Shown one piece after another: positions 1-11,423 of a stretch of DNA of 64,000 nucleotides (positions are counted from its first letter, which is position 1; each line of letters starts with the position of its first letter). Under the pieces are notes generated by a model, which saw nothing but the letters and a program-made list of their open reading frames with translations, ran no database searches and was not told the DNA's origin. The position numbers and the translations under genes are program-made. This DNA comes from Buddleja alternifolia (lineage: Eukaryota > Streptophyta > Magnoliopsida > Lamiales > Scrophulariaceae): assembly GCA_019426215.1 (NCBI GenBank), contig CM033391.1, positions 21,224,949 through 21,288,948 on the forward strand. The letters run 5' to 3'.

Positions 1-209
1 GCTTGTTGAACGCCGCGGCATTGCCTTGAAAAATTTCAAAAATTGTTTCATTTTGCCTTCGGTTCTTGCTCTTTCCTCCGGCTGTTAACCCAATCTGAAA
101 AGTCAAAGGAAACAGGGTTCAAAGCATCATATGTGATCAAATTATTAAAGAAACAATCAAAATCAAGTTGATAAAAGGGGTAAAACTTGTGTAAAAATAA
201 CATATATCA
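1..209 (-). repeat. LTR end fragment, G family (cut by window edge)
   Basis: The stretch from about 110 to 209 matches the right ends of the two G LTRs (near 8500-8596 and 12920-13018) and stops at the same ATATATCA terminus. The GC-rich palindrome seen in those LTRs also occurs here in mutated form at 8-23. The polypurine tract that flanks the G 3' LTR does not follow, so base 209 is probably an outer edge. It could be a solo LTR or the 5' LTR of a minus-strand element whose body lies to the left of the window. Confidence 0.7.
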
Positions 210-1113
210 CATATCCTTTAGATGGTGGCACACCGCAGTAGGCAGCGTGCGTGCAAGACAGTCCGCCAAGCGCCCTAACGGGCCAGTAGTCCGCTAGCAT
301 GTGGTCTGCCCACGGCCTAAAAAAAGTATGGGTCAGCCTGTGGTCTAACTAGGTCCACCCAATTATTTAAAATAAAAATAAAATCATATTTAATTTTAAA
401 AACCATTTTTCCATTAAAAATGGTTTTTAAAATTAATTATGAGTAAAATTATTTTGGAAATTCATCTTATACTTAATTTTAAATTAGATTTGAAATTAAA
501 TTTTAATCCTAGACAAATGAATTTATTTTGAATTAATTCTTTGTCAAATCAACTGAAAATTGATTTTTTGAATTTAAATTAGATTTAATGGCAAGTAGGA
601 TTAAATGTGAATTAATTTATAATTGGATTTAAATTAATTCTTTTATTTTCAAACCTCAATAAAGTAAAATTAGATTTTAAATTTCTTTTCTTTTTGAAAG
701 AAATCCATCTTAATGTTTATTGTTTTATTTATGCATTGATGCTTGTCTTCGTTGGATGCTTCCATGGACTAGGTTTATCTCACGTGTTTTGTTTTCTGGG
801 TTGTATTGAGCCAATTTTGAATGACCCCCAACTTGTATTTTATTTTTCCACAGATTTATGTATAAGCTGCATTTTTCTATGTAATTATTAGAATAGGGCC
901 TTTTTCGAAGAAGATCTGCTTGGAGCTAGAAAACCCTAAGTTAGACATAGGTTAGTTCTTATTGGCCCCCTAACCCTTCGATTGAGTCACTGGATTGACT
1001 CAATCTAGATAAGTCTATGGAATGCATGTGTGGTAGAATTGCTAGGCTTTCTCTGCTTTATTTATTATAATCCATGAATGCGCGTAATAAATGGTTATTA
1101 TGCAAAGTGAGAC
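210..1113 (+). repeat. Remnant of a copia leader (E/D-like)
   Basis: This is non-coding. A GC-rich start (about 230-350) is followed by AT-rich tracts and then by a block (about 770-1113) that resembles the reverse complement of the E leader at 23540-23960 and the D leader around 53150-53470. Shared landmarks are a 'gggttgtattg' segment, 'gattgactcaatctagata' and 'atgcaaagtgagacc'. The similarity stops at about 1113. I read it as a detached leader of a related copia element in plus orientation. No convincing gene lies here. Confidence 0.55.
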
Positions 1114-1171
1114 CCTTTTCTATTCAACCCCCCCTTCTAGACCCTTTTCATTTGCCACTTGGGACCAACAC
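1114..1171 (+). repeat. Truncated SIRE-like LTR 3' end
   Basis: These bases match the coding-strand 3' end of the S-element LTRs (reverse complement of about 5992-6050 and 37299-37355), including the terminal GGGACCAACA. Only the last ~58 bases are present, fused directly to the copia leader remnant on its left. The orientation is opposite to element S. Confidence 0.6.
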
Positions 1172-1887
1172 ATGTGAAGGTTAATACTATGTATTTTTTT
1201 CCATTATAACACCACAATTATTGCCGGAAATGCAATTTTTTAGAAGGAGGTGTGAGAGAAAGAAAAATGTGAATGTAATTTGATAAAGTGAAATGTAGTT
1301 ATTGGAGAAGGTGAAAGTAAAAAATGAAAAAAAAAGTGTATTTTCAATTGAAAATAGTGTAAATCGTATATTTTCATTTTCAAATGAGAATGATAATGAT
1401 AATGAAAATAAAAGTATGTCTCTGAAAACACAAACAAACAGAGCCTAATACGCTTACTGTTTCAAATACCTAGGTTTGGAAAGATAATTCCACCAATTTT
1501 GGTTCATTATATATAATGACACTATGCGTAGATTATGAAGAATCATAATTACAACGATAATGCAAACCAACACGGAGAAAAATATAGTACATGAGGAAAT
1601 TCCAAACTGCTTATGACACGTTTGATACGAGGAAATGAAGATTCCAGGATTGACCTTTCCCACTTATTTAATCTCACTTCTTGCTTGATATGACTAAGAG
1701 AAGTGAGATTAATAGTCCATGGATTCCTTATTCCCACTAGAAGTGGGAATACTCATTCCTCACTCAACCTTGAGGATTAGTTATTCCCATGTAAGTGAAA
1801 ATAATTAGGAATCTTGATTAAAATGGAAAATTACACTTCTCATACCTTCAATCATGGACTATGACTAAAATCACACACACACGCACA

Positions 1888-1925
<38 letters not shown>

Positions 1926-1941
1926 ACCCCTGTATAAATAT
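1172..1941. other. AT-rich spacer, possible MITE-like inverted repeats
   Basis: There is no supportable gene. Two inverted repeats stand out: TAATCTCACTTCTT near 1669-1682 pairs with an arm near 1697-1711, and ATTCCCACT/AGTGGGAAT flank a 3-base loop at about 1729-1749. These could be the inside of a small DNA transposon, but I could not define terminal repeats with a TSD. The minus-strand reading frames here are short and unconvincing. Confidence 0.4.
1872..1918. repeat. (AC)n/(AT)n microsatellite
   Basis: A short AC run (1872-1885, imperfect) is followed by about 27 bases of uninterrupted AT dinucleotides. It lies just left of the element A LTR. Confidence 0.9.
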
Positions 1942-3672
1942 TGTTGGGTTTCACGAAAAATCAAATAAACGCAGTGGAAGTTTTAAAATTTAAACCCAAA
2001 GTGAATTCTCTGTTTGCATACTTGAATCAATTAATCGCGGAAATGAATAATTGCTTAACAGTTGAAGCGAAGTGGTTGGAGACTCAATTCCTCCTTCAAA
2101 AATTTGAATTATGTTGACTTGATGACTTCAAGAACACGTGCAATCCAATCTTCACAAATCCTTGATCTTTTCTTGAATTCTTGATCCGAACAATGAACGT
2201 ACGTTGCCTCTAAATTATCAAGCGGATTGATTAGACGAAAAATTCCACTTTTTCTCTATGAAGGCCGACGGCTAGAGTGTATAGAGAGAGGGAGGAGTTT
2301 TTTCTTTTTTCCTTTTCTAGGAGAGTTATGATTTCATTTGTCTTGTTTAGGTCAAGGAGTCCTTTTATAATCACTTGACTTATTGACCACGTCCAACTTA
2401 CCCTAGTAGGCGTCCAAATGGACGCCCCATCTAGGCCCGGGATTTCCTTTTTTTTAATTAATTATCTATTTAATTAATAATTTATTATATCCAATAAATT
2501 AATTAATTAACTAACCAAATTAATTAGATAAATTAATTAACTAATCTATTTCTGTAAGAAATTAATTAATAATTATTCTTATCTTTTTAATTAATTATTT
2601 CATCCAATGAGTAATTATTTAATTATTTAATTTATCCAATAAAGTAAATCTCCAAGAATAAAATAGAAAATCATTTTCATTTTTCTTTATCAATCCTTTA
2701 GCGGGACTCTTTAGATTCATTTCGTTTGGCAATGAGAGGAATCCAAAGTAAGTGGGTAACACTTAGCCAGTCACGTGGCCCACTTAGTAGCCCAAACAAA
2801 AAATGATTAATTGGATCATTTCACAACCTTCCAATTGTAAATTCCGTATAAGTATAAACCCTTTGTTCACGTGCCTCAGTCAAGTGAGAGTCATGGTTAT
2901 GACAAACTCACTGGACTTGACCATATGTATTAATTATAATAATACGAGATCATTGAAATCAATTTAGTGCCTCACACAATAGTCTCTTTTGCTTTGGCCA
3001 AAGACTTTGATCTCTATTTATTTATATTCACATAGGGTACTTTCTCATTCACTTATGAGAAAACAAATCCAATATCAGATATCAACTAAGACTACCACTT
3101 GCCCATCAAGCCGCATTTTGAGGTTGACCCCACCAACGGCTGAATTGGGTCTAACTACTCTAGTGAAAAATTTGACGTCACATGTGCATCTTCAACCTGA
3201 TACTTCAGGTCAAAGGTTTACTTATACTTGTTACGCATAATCAGTTCTATCATTGACAGTCACAGAGTGAAAATTCATGTGTGCGAGTCGTGTTCCGAAT
3301 ATATCAGTTCCACTGATGTGCCTACAATCTTAAACTGCCACCATCACATGGTGTTCGACTGACACTCCCATGTCAGAGCTAAGATTGTACAAGTGTTCTA
3401 AGTTTTCATTTGTCCATTAAATACTTCATATTGCTTGCGAATGAGTTTAAGTAATCAATATCAATCTCTCTAGTCCTAATCTTCCTATCCCATAGGAAGT
3501 AGAGGGATTGCACTAAAAACATGGACAAAACGTTTTACACTACTTAGAGATGCAGATAAGATTTATGTGAAAACTAAATAATGCCTTTTATTATAAATAA
3601 TAAATAAGCTTATTACAAGAGAGATGTCCTATCATTCTATCCTCTATGTCATCTGAGGGCATAATCCTAACA
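1942..3672 (-). repeat. Element A 3' LTR
   Basis: About 1.73 kb running from TGTTGGGTTT to CATAATCCTAACA on the plus strand, that is TGTTAGGATTATG...AACCCAACA in coding sense. It is clearly homologous to the B LTR at 39041-40737. The coding strand has a TATAAAAGG box at 2361-2369. A PPT (reverse complement of atctcccacttg, 3673-3684) follows on the right, which shows this is the 3' LTR of a minus-strand element. The small open frame near 2989-3240 is an LTR artefact. Confidence 0.9.
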
Positions 3673-3684
3673 ATCTCCCACTTG
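3673..3684 (-). other. Element A polypurine tract
   Basis: Coding-strand sequence CAAGTGGGAGAT abuts the 3' LTR. It primes plus-strand DNA synthesis in LTR elements. The same tract is found in element D (62564-62575) and, with one change, in B. Confidence 0.85.
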
Positions 3685-3687
3685 CAC

Positions 3688-5260
3688 TCAATGCCACTCA
3701 TTGTGGTATCTTATACCCATCCTTTCCAGGTGTCGGTCCAAAACAGCCTGAGGTAGTGGTTTGGTGAATGGGTCAGCTACATTGTCAACTGAAGCTATTT
3801 TCTGCACTGCTATCTCTCCTCTACCAACAATCTCCTTGATGATGTGAAATCTTCTCTCAATGTGTTTGACTTGTTATGAGACCTTGGTTCCTTAGCTTGC
3901 GCTACTACTCCATTGTTATCACAATAAAGTGGCAATGGGCGCTATGCACTAGGAACCACTTCAAGTACTCCAAGAAACTTTTTCATCCAAATAGCTTCTT
4001 TGGTTGCCTCTTAGGTTGCCACATATTCTGCTTCAGTGGTTGAATCAGTGGTTGTGCGTTGCTTGGAACTTTTCCAACACATCGCCCACCATTAAGCGTG
4101 AAAACAAAACCTGAAGTGGATTTTCGGTCATCAACGTCAAACTGAAAGTCTGAATTAGTGTAACCTTCTATCTTCAGATCTCCATCTCCGTAGATGAGAA
4201 TCATATCCATAGTTTTTTTGAGATACTTTAGGATATTCTTCCCAGCTATCCAAAGTTCATTTCCCGAGTTTTTTTGAAATCGACTCACCACGCTTATAAC
4301 ATAGGCAATGTCAGGTCTTGTACACAACATTGCATACATACTACCAACTATAGAAGCGTAAGGTACATTACTCATCTCCTTTCTATCTTCCTCGCTTTGA
4401 GGACACATACATTTAGATAAGTGTACTCCATGCCTCATGGGAAGAAACCCTTTCTTTGAATTGTCCATCCTAAATCTCTTTAGGATCTTTTCTAAGTGAA
4501 GAGCGTGTGAGAGACCTATCATTCTATTCGTTCTATCTCTATAGATACAAATTCCTAGAATATATGTCGCTTCTCCCAAGTCTTTCGTGGAAAATGTACT
4601 CGAAAGCCATTTCCTGACAGTGGTGAGCATTCCCACGTCATTTCCTATAAGTACAATGTCATCCACATATAGTACTAAGAACGAGATCTTGCTCTCACTA
4701 GTCTTCTTATAGACACAGGGTTCATCTTCGTTCTTGATGAAGCCATGTCCATTTACAATTCATCAAAATGCAGATTCCGGAGTCTAGATGCTTGCTTGAG
4801 ACCATATATGGACCTCTTAAGTTTACATACTTTATCGATATTGGTCTCGGATATAAAACCCTTTGGCTATTTCTATATAGATGTCCTCTTCGAGGAATCC
4901 ATTTAGAAAATCTGTTTTGACATCCACCTGCCATATCTCATAATCTAAGTATACAACTATGGATAACAGTATTCAAATGGACTTTATCATGGCCATGGGC
5001 AAAAAGGTTTCTTGATAGTCAATTCTTTCTCTTTGACTATAGCCTTTTGCTACGAGCCAGGCTTTAAAGGTGTCAACCTTGCCATCGCTACCTATCTTTC
5101 TTTTGTTGATCCACTTACATCCTATAGGTTTGATACCTTTAGGATGATCTACCAAAGTCCAGACTTGGTTCCATTGCATAGAGTCCATCTCTGTTTCCAT
5201 TGCTTCTCGCCATCTTAAAGCATCGACATCCACCATCACAGGTACAAGGATCATCTTCAT
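3688..5260 (-). pseudogene. Element A reverse transcriptase-RNase H remnant
   Basis: Copia pol C-terminal half in several broken frames. The N-terminal RT (about 5260-4973) has the family's 'GCKWI' and 'LVAKGYSQ' blocks. The catalytic YVDD is intact at 4658-4669, and the RNase H with the TDSDFQ-like and KSTSGFVF blocks runs to about 4080. After that the frame shifts, and the RNase H end can be followed to the stop at 3688-3690. The frame also changes near 4740 and 4950. It cannot make a full-length enzyme. The closest relatives in the window are B and D. Confidence 0.85.
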
Positions 5261-5986
5261 GACCTTCTTGTACTATAGTGGGAAGCTCTGGCTCCCCCTG
5301 TAGTAGATACCCATACCTCTCAAGTTCATGTGGTATTCTACCAGATCTACGTGGTGGTTGTGCTTCTATTTGGTCAGGCCTTGGTTCTTGGACAGATGTC
5401 TCAGAGGAAGTTTCATTTTGTTCTTCTAGAACAATCTTAGGCTTGTAGGGCCACAATGATTCTCTGATCATCATGTAGGAAAAAGAATTATCCTATGGAA
5501 TCTTCAAGATAACCAATGAAACATTCCATGAGGGATCTTGTCTCCAATTTCTCCACTTTAGTCTTCTTGACATAACCGGGACATCCCCAAATCTTAATGT
5601 CGTTAAGACTTGGTTTTCTATTATTCCCCATCTGATGCAGAGTTTTAGGAACAGATTTGGAGGGACATTTGTTCAATATATAAGCAGTAGTAAGGAGTGC
5701 ATGTCCCCACAACGAAATGGGTAAATAGTGTAACTAAGCATGGAACGAACCATGTCTAACAGTGTTCGGTTCCTACGCTCGACTACTCCATTTAGTTGAG
5801 GAGTCGCTGGTGGTGTTAGTTGTAACATTATTCCTTGTTCTCTAAGGAATTCATCAAACTCTGCGCGAATATATTTTTCTCTACGATCTGATCATAGAGT
5901 TTTTATATTTTGCCCAGTTTGATTATCTACTAAAGCTTTGAATTCTTTAAACCTATCAAAGGATTCGAACTTTAGCTTCATCAGAT
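5261..5986 (-). pseudogene. Element A integrase remnant (C-terminal part)
   Basis: The integrase core reads from 5986 downwards: the RSDRGGEY block (mutated, preceded by a stop), 'TPQLNG' followed by V-V-E in place of V-A-E, then the WGHALLT and IKIWGCP blocks (5712-5488), and a linker to RT rich in Pro, Gln and Arg (about 5474-5261). Stops and frameshifts separate the pieces. The catalytic first Asp lies in the other block (38822-39040), beyond the S insertion. Confidence 0.8.
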
Positions 5987-7024
5987 ACAATTGTTGGTCC
6001 CAAGTGGCATACAAAATGGTGTAGAAGGGGTGGGTTGAAAAGATCCTGAAGTCTTTTTCGACTTCAAAAAGTTTCGTATTAAAATTGGTTTGGACGCTCG
6101 AAAATGTAGGCGCTTGGCTGAGCGTCTACTTGAAGACTGTTTTAATAATATTGACTTAGACTCCAGATTTGAATACAATAACCAAGTAGGTTTAAGCGTT
6201 CAATTCTTTAATCAGGGTTAGCACAGCAGAATGATTTTTAAGTCTTCCTTTTGAAGTATTTTAGCGTCACAAAGATTTTCCTTAGTTGCTTAGCTTTTAA
6301 TTGATTTTATCAATGTGTTACTTAACCGATTATGCAATGATATGACAATAATAGAACTGCGGTAAAGTAAGGAACACAATGTTTGAAACGTTCGTTGGGT
6401 GGTGTAATCCCAACTACGTCTTTCTTCTCCTCAAACCTTGGAGACAATCCACTAAAATGATTCTCAAAGAATCACACAAAACTTTTACAAATTAAGGAGA
6501 GATGAATATAGATGACTTGAGCTCCTTGTTCACACAGGTTTCTACTCTAAGACACTTCTATCCTCTTGCTTCTTTCACCTAGAAATAATGCAAGTGTCCA
6601 ACTTCGACTTCACACAGATCGCGAGGCTTGGACGGAATTTTTTTCCAGGTTTGTTTGATTTTTGGAAAGTTCAAATAACTTGTAATATCTCAATAGTAAT
6701 GTTAGTTCTTCTTAAAAAGATATTTGAGATATTGGTTGACTATCTCAGGAATTGAAGAATGTAGGTTTGTTTGATTTTTGGAAAGTTCAAACAACTTGTA
6801 ATATCTCAATAGTAATGTAGGTTCTTCTTAAAAAGATATTTGATATATTGCTTGAATATTCTGGCTTTTTAGAAGGTTTGAGGTTTGAGACTTCAATGCA
6901 ACAGAGTTTTGGCTTATAAGTTTGAACTGTGTTAAATCTCTGATTTTGGCTTGTTTCTGAAGTCTATTTATACACATTCTTGGAAAAAGTGTCCGTTTGA
7001 TACATGCACAGGCGTGTCTCCCAC

Positions 7025-8596
7025 TGACACGAAAAAATCCTAGCAAGAGAACTAGGTCGCGTAAGTAGTAAAGTGGATTTCTAAGTCCGGGGTTATCGTA
7101 TCCGCAGGGACAACTATAATCTAAGTACCAAGACTACTATATTACTCAATTCTAAGTTAAATCGGTCGATAGAAAGGTTGACTAACTAATTAATAAATAC
7201 TAGAAAATAAACTAAGGCAACGTCACACCAAATAAAGGGAGGAAACAATAGAGAGAAGCGATCAAGGCACATGGTTAAACCGATTATGCATTTAGATTGT
7301 GATTTAGGTTCTATTGGATTATTAGATTGATTTAGCTAAGGCGAAATTCCCTAACGTACGTACTACCCAATCTCTTGGCATAGCAACCCTACCCTTGGTA
7401 ACGATTTCCTATCTATCTCTATATGAAAACCCGATTAACGAGGATGCATTTAAGGTCTAGGAATTCCCCACGTGAATGGAAAGCCACCTAAAGAAACCGA
7501 GTCTATCTCTAGTCGGTTTAACTATAGGGTATTCAATGTTTATATCTTCCCTAGGTTATTATCTCTCGATCTCTAACCTAGGCATTTTATCAAACACTTG
7601 GTGATCAAGCAAATGTAGCATTGAGATCAAATATTGAATACATAGCTAAAACCAAAATTAATTCAATAAACACCAACAAATCAACAATCAAAATAACATA
7701 AACGGCCTATCCATGGCCTCAATCAAACAAGTTTAGCTCATATTCATGTCAAAAGTGCAAATATAAATCATACAAGTCATAGGAGATTTGAACAAATTCA
7801 AGAAACAAATATGTAAAAACTCCCTAATTCTTGTAGAGATGTGGATTCCTTGTTGAATTCTCCATGTTTTGACCTTCAATCTTCTTTTCTAAGCTCCCTC
7901 TCTCTCCATTTTCGTGTGGCAGCTGCTATCCAAGGTGAGTTAGGGTAAAAAATGGCTAAAAGGGGTATTTATAGACCAAACCGCTGCCTCGAACGCCGCG
8001 GCGTTCGCTTGTTGAACGCCTCGGCGTTGGCTACTGCATGTGAACGCCGCGGCGTTCGTCCCCTGCTGCTCCAGCCAGTTTTGGTAAACTTCACATAACT
8101 TTCTCTACCGATGTCGGAATTCACTGATTCAAGTTGATGTAGAATCCTAAAACAAAGATCTACAACTCTCCAGAAGACACTAGGGCCGAAATCAAACGTT
8201 AAAGATGACAAAATTGTCTCACAAGTCACTGAATGAGAAAACTCCATCGTAAGACGTCTCTTCCGATGACGTTTTCACCTCCTTCCCTACATATCGGATC
8301 TTTGTCTTCAACATAAGAAATGTACCTTTGCCTCTTATCTTTCCATTGGTATAAGAAGTGTGTAATTTGGACATGGGTAGAGAAATCTATTCCATAAACT
8401 CTAGCACTGCGCAGACAGTTTGTATCTTTATGCATGATTTATCTTCAATTCTTGTTCTTTTCTCCAAATGATATGTTATTCTAGAAAATATGAGAAAACA
8501 AGGGTCCAAGCATCATATGTCATCAAATTATCATGAAAACAATCAAAACCAAGTCAATAAACGGGGGAAAACTAGTGTAAAAATAACATATATCAA
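7025..8596 (-). repeat. Element G 3' LTR
   Basis: Plus-strand ends are TGACACG and ATATATCA. It is very similar to 11424-13018 but lacks one ~24-base GC-rich repeat unit. The coding-strand TATA box (TATAAATA, 7966-7973) is intact. Palindromes GAACGCCGCGGCGTTC occur at 7991-8006 and 8042-8057, immediately upstream of the TATA box in coding sense. Confidence 0.92.
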
Positions 8597-8608
8597 CTAC
8601 CCCCAAAC
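8597..8608 (-). other. Element G polypurine tract
   Basis: Coding-strand AGTTTGGGGGTAGT-type purine tract (plus strand actacccccaaact) abuts the 3' LTR. It is the expected plus-strand primer. Confidence 0.85.
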
Positions 8609-10420
8609 TTAGCTTTGATCGTCCTCGATCAAATACAATCAAGCACACACATGAAGATTGAAATTTTCATTTGCCAATTCATACACACAACAGCAAGCAT
8701 TATATCTTCAAAATTGATTATGAAAAACTACACGATGCTTTTGAACATTCAACAATTTGAAAACCTCACAAAATCTTAGTTTCCATCCCTAAATCATGAA
8801 CTCCCACGCCCATGTTCATGTCAAGAGCACACTTTAGACAAGATTATGCAAATCAATTGGAAAGTAAAGACATTGGAACAATTCAACATTCATTAACCCA
8901 TCGGTGTGTATAAAGTGCAAAAGTCACAATCAAAAGGTCTTTCCGGTTTGTAACGTAAGGCTAGGTGATGGCTAGGACCGGAAGATATGGATAAAGTGAC
9001 TAAGTCAAGAGAGCCTATAACTCAAAATCATCAATCTAAATTCACAAATAGACTACATAAACTTTCACAACTTATCACTTATCCCTTTTTCATTCTCTTT
9101 TGCTTTTCAACTTACAACCCCCAAACTTGTTTCTTTTCATATCGGGTTGTACACAGAATTCCAAGCCAAATGATCAAAATGAGTGCCAAGATTCAAGCCT
9201 AGTCGAGAGCACAATTTTTTTTTTCATATATATATCTATCTCTCTCTCGACTATTTAGCCCATTGCTCAAGTTTTCATTTCATCCCCTTTTTTTACATAA
9301 TACTTCAAACCTCCAATATCCCAACATGGCCAAAACATCACTATCTAACTCATATACATTCAAATCAAAACAAGGTGACTACCCATATTCAAGTCAAATG
9401 ATATGAAATTCTAAACTCTCTTGATTGGGTGCAAGACATTGTTTTTCTTTTAGGCTAGAAGGTGGTTGTCTTGGTATATGAAATAAAGACGAATGGTGGT
9501 TTCTAGTGTACTTAGCACACTCCATTCTTATCAATACGGCTCAAATCAAGGTCTAGAGATTATGCAATATAGAGAAGGCCAAAATGTAAGGCTAACAACA
9601 ATGAAAGATGGCCCAAATCATTTTATGACTTCACAACATTAATACACACTTCAAAGTCAACAAAATTGAAAGTCCAAAGTTTTAAATCCTCAAAAAAATT
9701 GCATAAGCATGACTAAAAAGGGCTTTCAAGTCACAACATATGACATGTTGACCACAGATAAGAAACTTTGACTTCGAGAGAGTAGAGATATTCAAACGCA
9801 TTATGCTCTTATGCAAGGGTGCACCAATTCATGAATTCTATATCAACAAGGTTGTACCCCCAAACTTAAATTAAACATTGTCCTCAATGTTCATGAAATA
9901 AATGCAATGTAAGAGGGATAAGCGATACAACCCTGAAATGGAGAGAAACGGAGGGAGCATGGTGGTGGGCTCATATCCCAGGATCAAACTGTGATCAAAA
10001 CCTGAACGAGAGAAAACTCAAAGGAAACCATATCAAAACGAGTTAAGGGGGAGGGAAACAAAACGAGGGCACAAAAGAAAAAAAAGAAAGCAATAAAAGA
10101 AACTTGGGTTGCCTCCCAAGAAGCGTTTGTTTATAGTCATTAGCTCGACTCCTTGCATTGCTCACGGTGGATTGTAAGGAGCAATGCCAACTTTGTAGGG
10201 ACGAGTTTTCTTATGCTTTTTCCAATTGCGTAATGGCATATCCCCTCCAATCTTTATCATAAAACCTGGAATAATCAAAAGTGAGCACAAATTCTCTTCT
10301 ATAAATATGTAATTGAAATGCAAAGAGTAAAGTGTAAATTCTAGAGGAGGGGATCATCAATTGATGGATACAATTGGTGTGTGACTGTCTCAAACTCCCC
10401 TAGTCTTGTCGTTGGCAACC
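8609..10420 (-). other. Element G interior without coding capacity
   Basis: About 1.8 kb between the PPT and the end of the ORF. Reading frames are short and low-complexity (for example the pyrimidine-rich tract at 9215-9250), and I see no pol motif. It contains the conserved 18-base stem-loop at 10103-10120 described separately. Confidence 0.7.
10103..10120 (-). other. Conserved stem-loop shared with element H
   Basis: Coding-strand CTTGGGAGGCAACCCAAG is a 6-bp stem (CTTGGG/CCCAAG) with loop AGGCAA. The identical 18-mer occurs in element H at 57189-57206. Outside this motif the interiors of G and H look largely different. Confidence 0.75.
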
Positions 10421-11314
10421 TCATGGTGAAATCTCCAAGTGATTTATATACCCTATGATTTTGTCATTCTCATCCGTAGTATCACTTGATTTCATGGTGT
10501 ATGTCTCGGATGAATCATTGAAGTTGCATACTTTGACTTGACCATCTTCCACTATATCCCTCCGGTGATTGATGGATTCCCTTAAGAATTCAAGGGATAT
10601 GATGGTAGGTGGCATTGGGTTCTTGAAGATTTCTAAGGTTCTTTCTTGGCCATGTCGTGAAATGGATTTAAAAATTTCTTTCTTCATTCGTATATGCTCA
10701 GTTGTTTTTGCCTCTATTTTGACACACATGGATTCGAGAGGTGGTTCTTCTTTAGTGATAGGATGTAGACATTGTAGTTCTAAATCAAAACCTTGTTCAA
10801 CTTCTATATTGAGGGATGCCTCATTCTCTTTGGTGCTACTCTCCATGGTGCAAGGCGCTCTCTCTTTCCATAAGTTGACTGCTTGATTTACTAATCTTGC
10901 CACTTCCTTTCTATGAGCTTCTGACTCCTTTCTTCGGGCTTCTGACTCCTCGAAACTTGCTTCTGCCTCCTTTATGCTAGCTTGTACCCATACACTAAAT
11001 TCATTCCCCAAGGCCTCAATTTTAGACCTCGTCTCTAGCTCTTGTTGATGAAAACTATCATGTTGTTGGTAAGGAAGGCTACCGGCATGGTCAAACCCCG
11101 ATGAAAGTATCATTGCATCATTGTTGTAACTCCATGTTGAGCTTGGATGATTTATCCAACCGGGATATATCATGTTATTTTGACATGTTGAGCTTGGGTG
11201 ATTTATCCAATCGGGATGGTAGGTGGGCTCATAGGATTCCATTTGCATTGAGCTTGATGTGGTGATTGATGAATACATATCCTGACATGGCCATTGAAAG
11301 TTATAAGCACTCAT
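10421..11314 (-). CDS. Element G internal protein of unknown function
   Basis: An open frame of 297 codons from ATG at 11314. The frame stays open further upstream, but there it reads through the PBS, so I chose the first ATG after the leader, which begins MSAYNFQWPCQ. The N-terminal third is rich in Ser, Tyr, Pro and Gln and holds a duplicated block around the shared string WINHPSST. The middle (about residues 95-150) is Glu/Ala/Arg-rich with a probable coiled coil containing two RRKESEA/HRKEVA-like repeats. The C-terminal part is charged and unremarkable. No CCHC zinc knuckle, protease DTG/DSG, integrase or RT motif is visible. Proteins of this style occur in plant non-autonomous LTR elements and may be Gag-like, which is inference. 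The frame is intact, unlike nearly all other ORFs in the window. Confidence 0.6.
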   Translation of the reverse strand: MSAYNFQWPCQDMYSSITTSSSMQMESYEPTYHPDWINHPSSTCQNNMIYPGWINHPSSTWSYNNDAMILSSGFDHAGSLPYQQHDSFHQQELETRSKIEALGNEFSVWVQASIKEAEASFEESEARRKESEAHRKEVARLVNQAVNLWKERAPCTMESSTKENEASLNIEVEQGFDLELQCLHPITKEEPPLESMCVKIEAKTTEHIRMKKEIFKSISRHGQERTLEIFKNPMPPTIISLEFLRESINHRRDIVEDGQVKVCNFNDSSETYTMKSSDTTDENDKIIGYINHLEISP

Positions 11315-11403
11315 ATCTTCAAGAACTAGAAATATACAAAATAAAAATTGACTTAAGCTCAGAACGAATAAGAGAATCTCGATATTAGATACCATAGTTG
11401 TCC

Positions 11404-11421
11404 CCGGCAACGGCGCCAAAT
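11404..11421 (-). other. Element G primer-binding site (tRNA-Asp type)
   Basis: The coding-strand sequence TGGCGCCGTTGCCGGGGA lies two bases inside the 5' LTR. It is complementary to the 3' end of plant tRNA-Asp, the usual primer for Athila/Tat-like elements. The same site is in element H at 56928-56945. Confidence 0.85.
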
Positions 11422-11423
11422 AC

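Noticed and set aside
694..1737. Short open frames in the left spacer
   Set aside because: All under 75 codons, low complexity, in AT-rich DNA with repeat remnants and inverted repeats. No domain or start context supports them.
2989..3240. 83-codon open frame inside the element A LTR
   Set aside because: It lies wholly in an LTR, on the strand opposite to transcription, and is not preserved in the B LTR.
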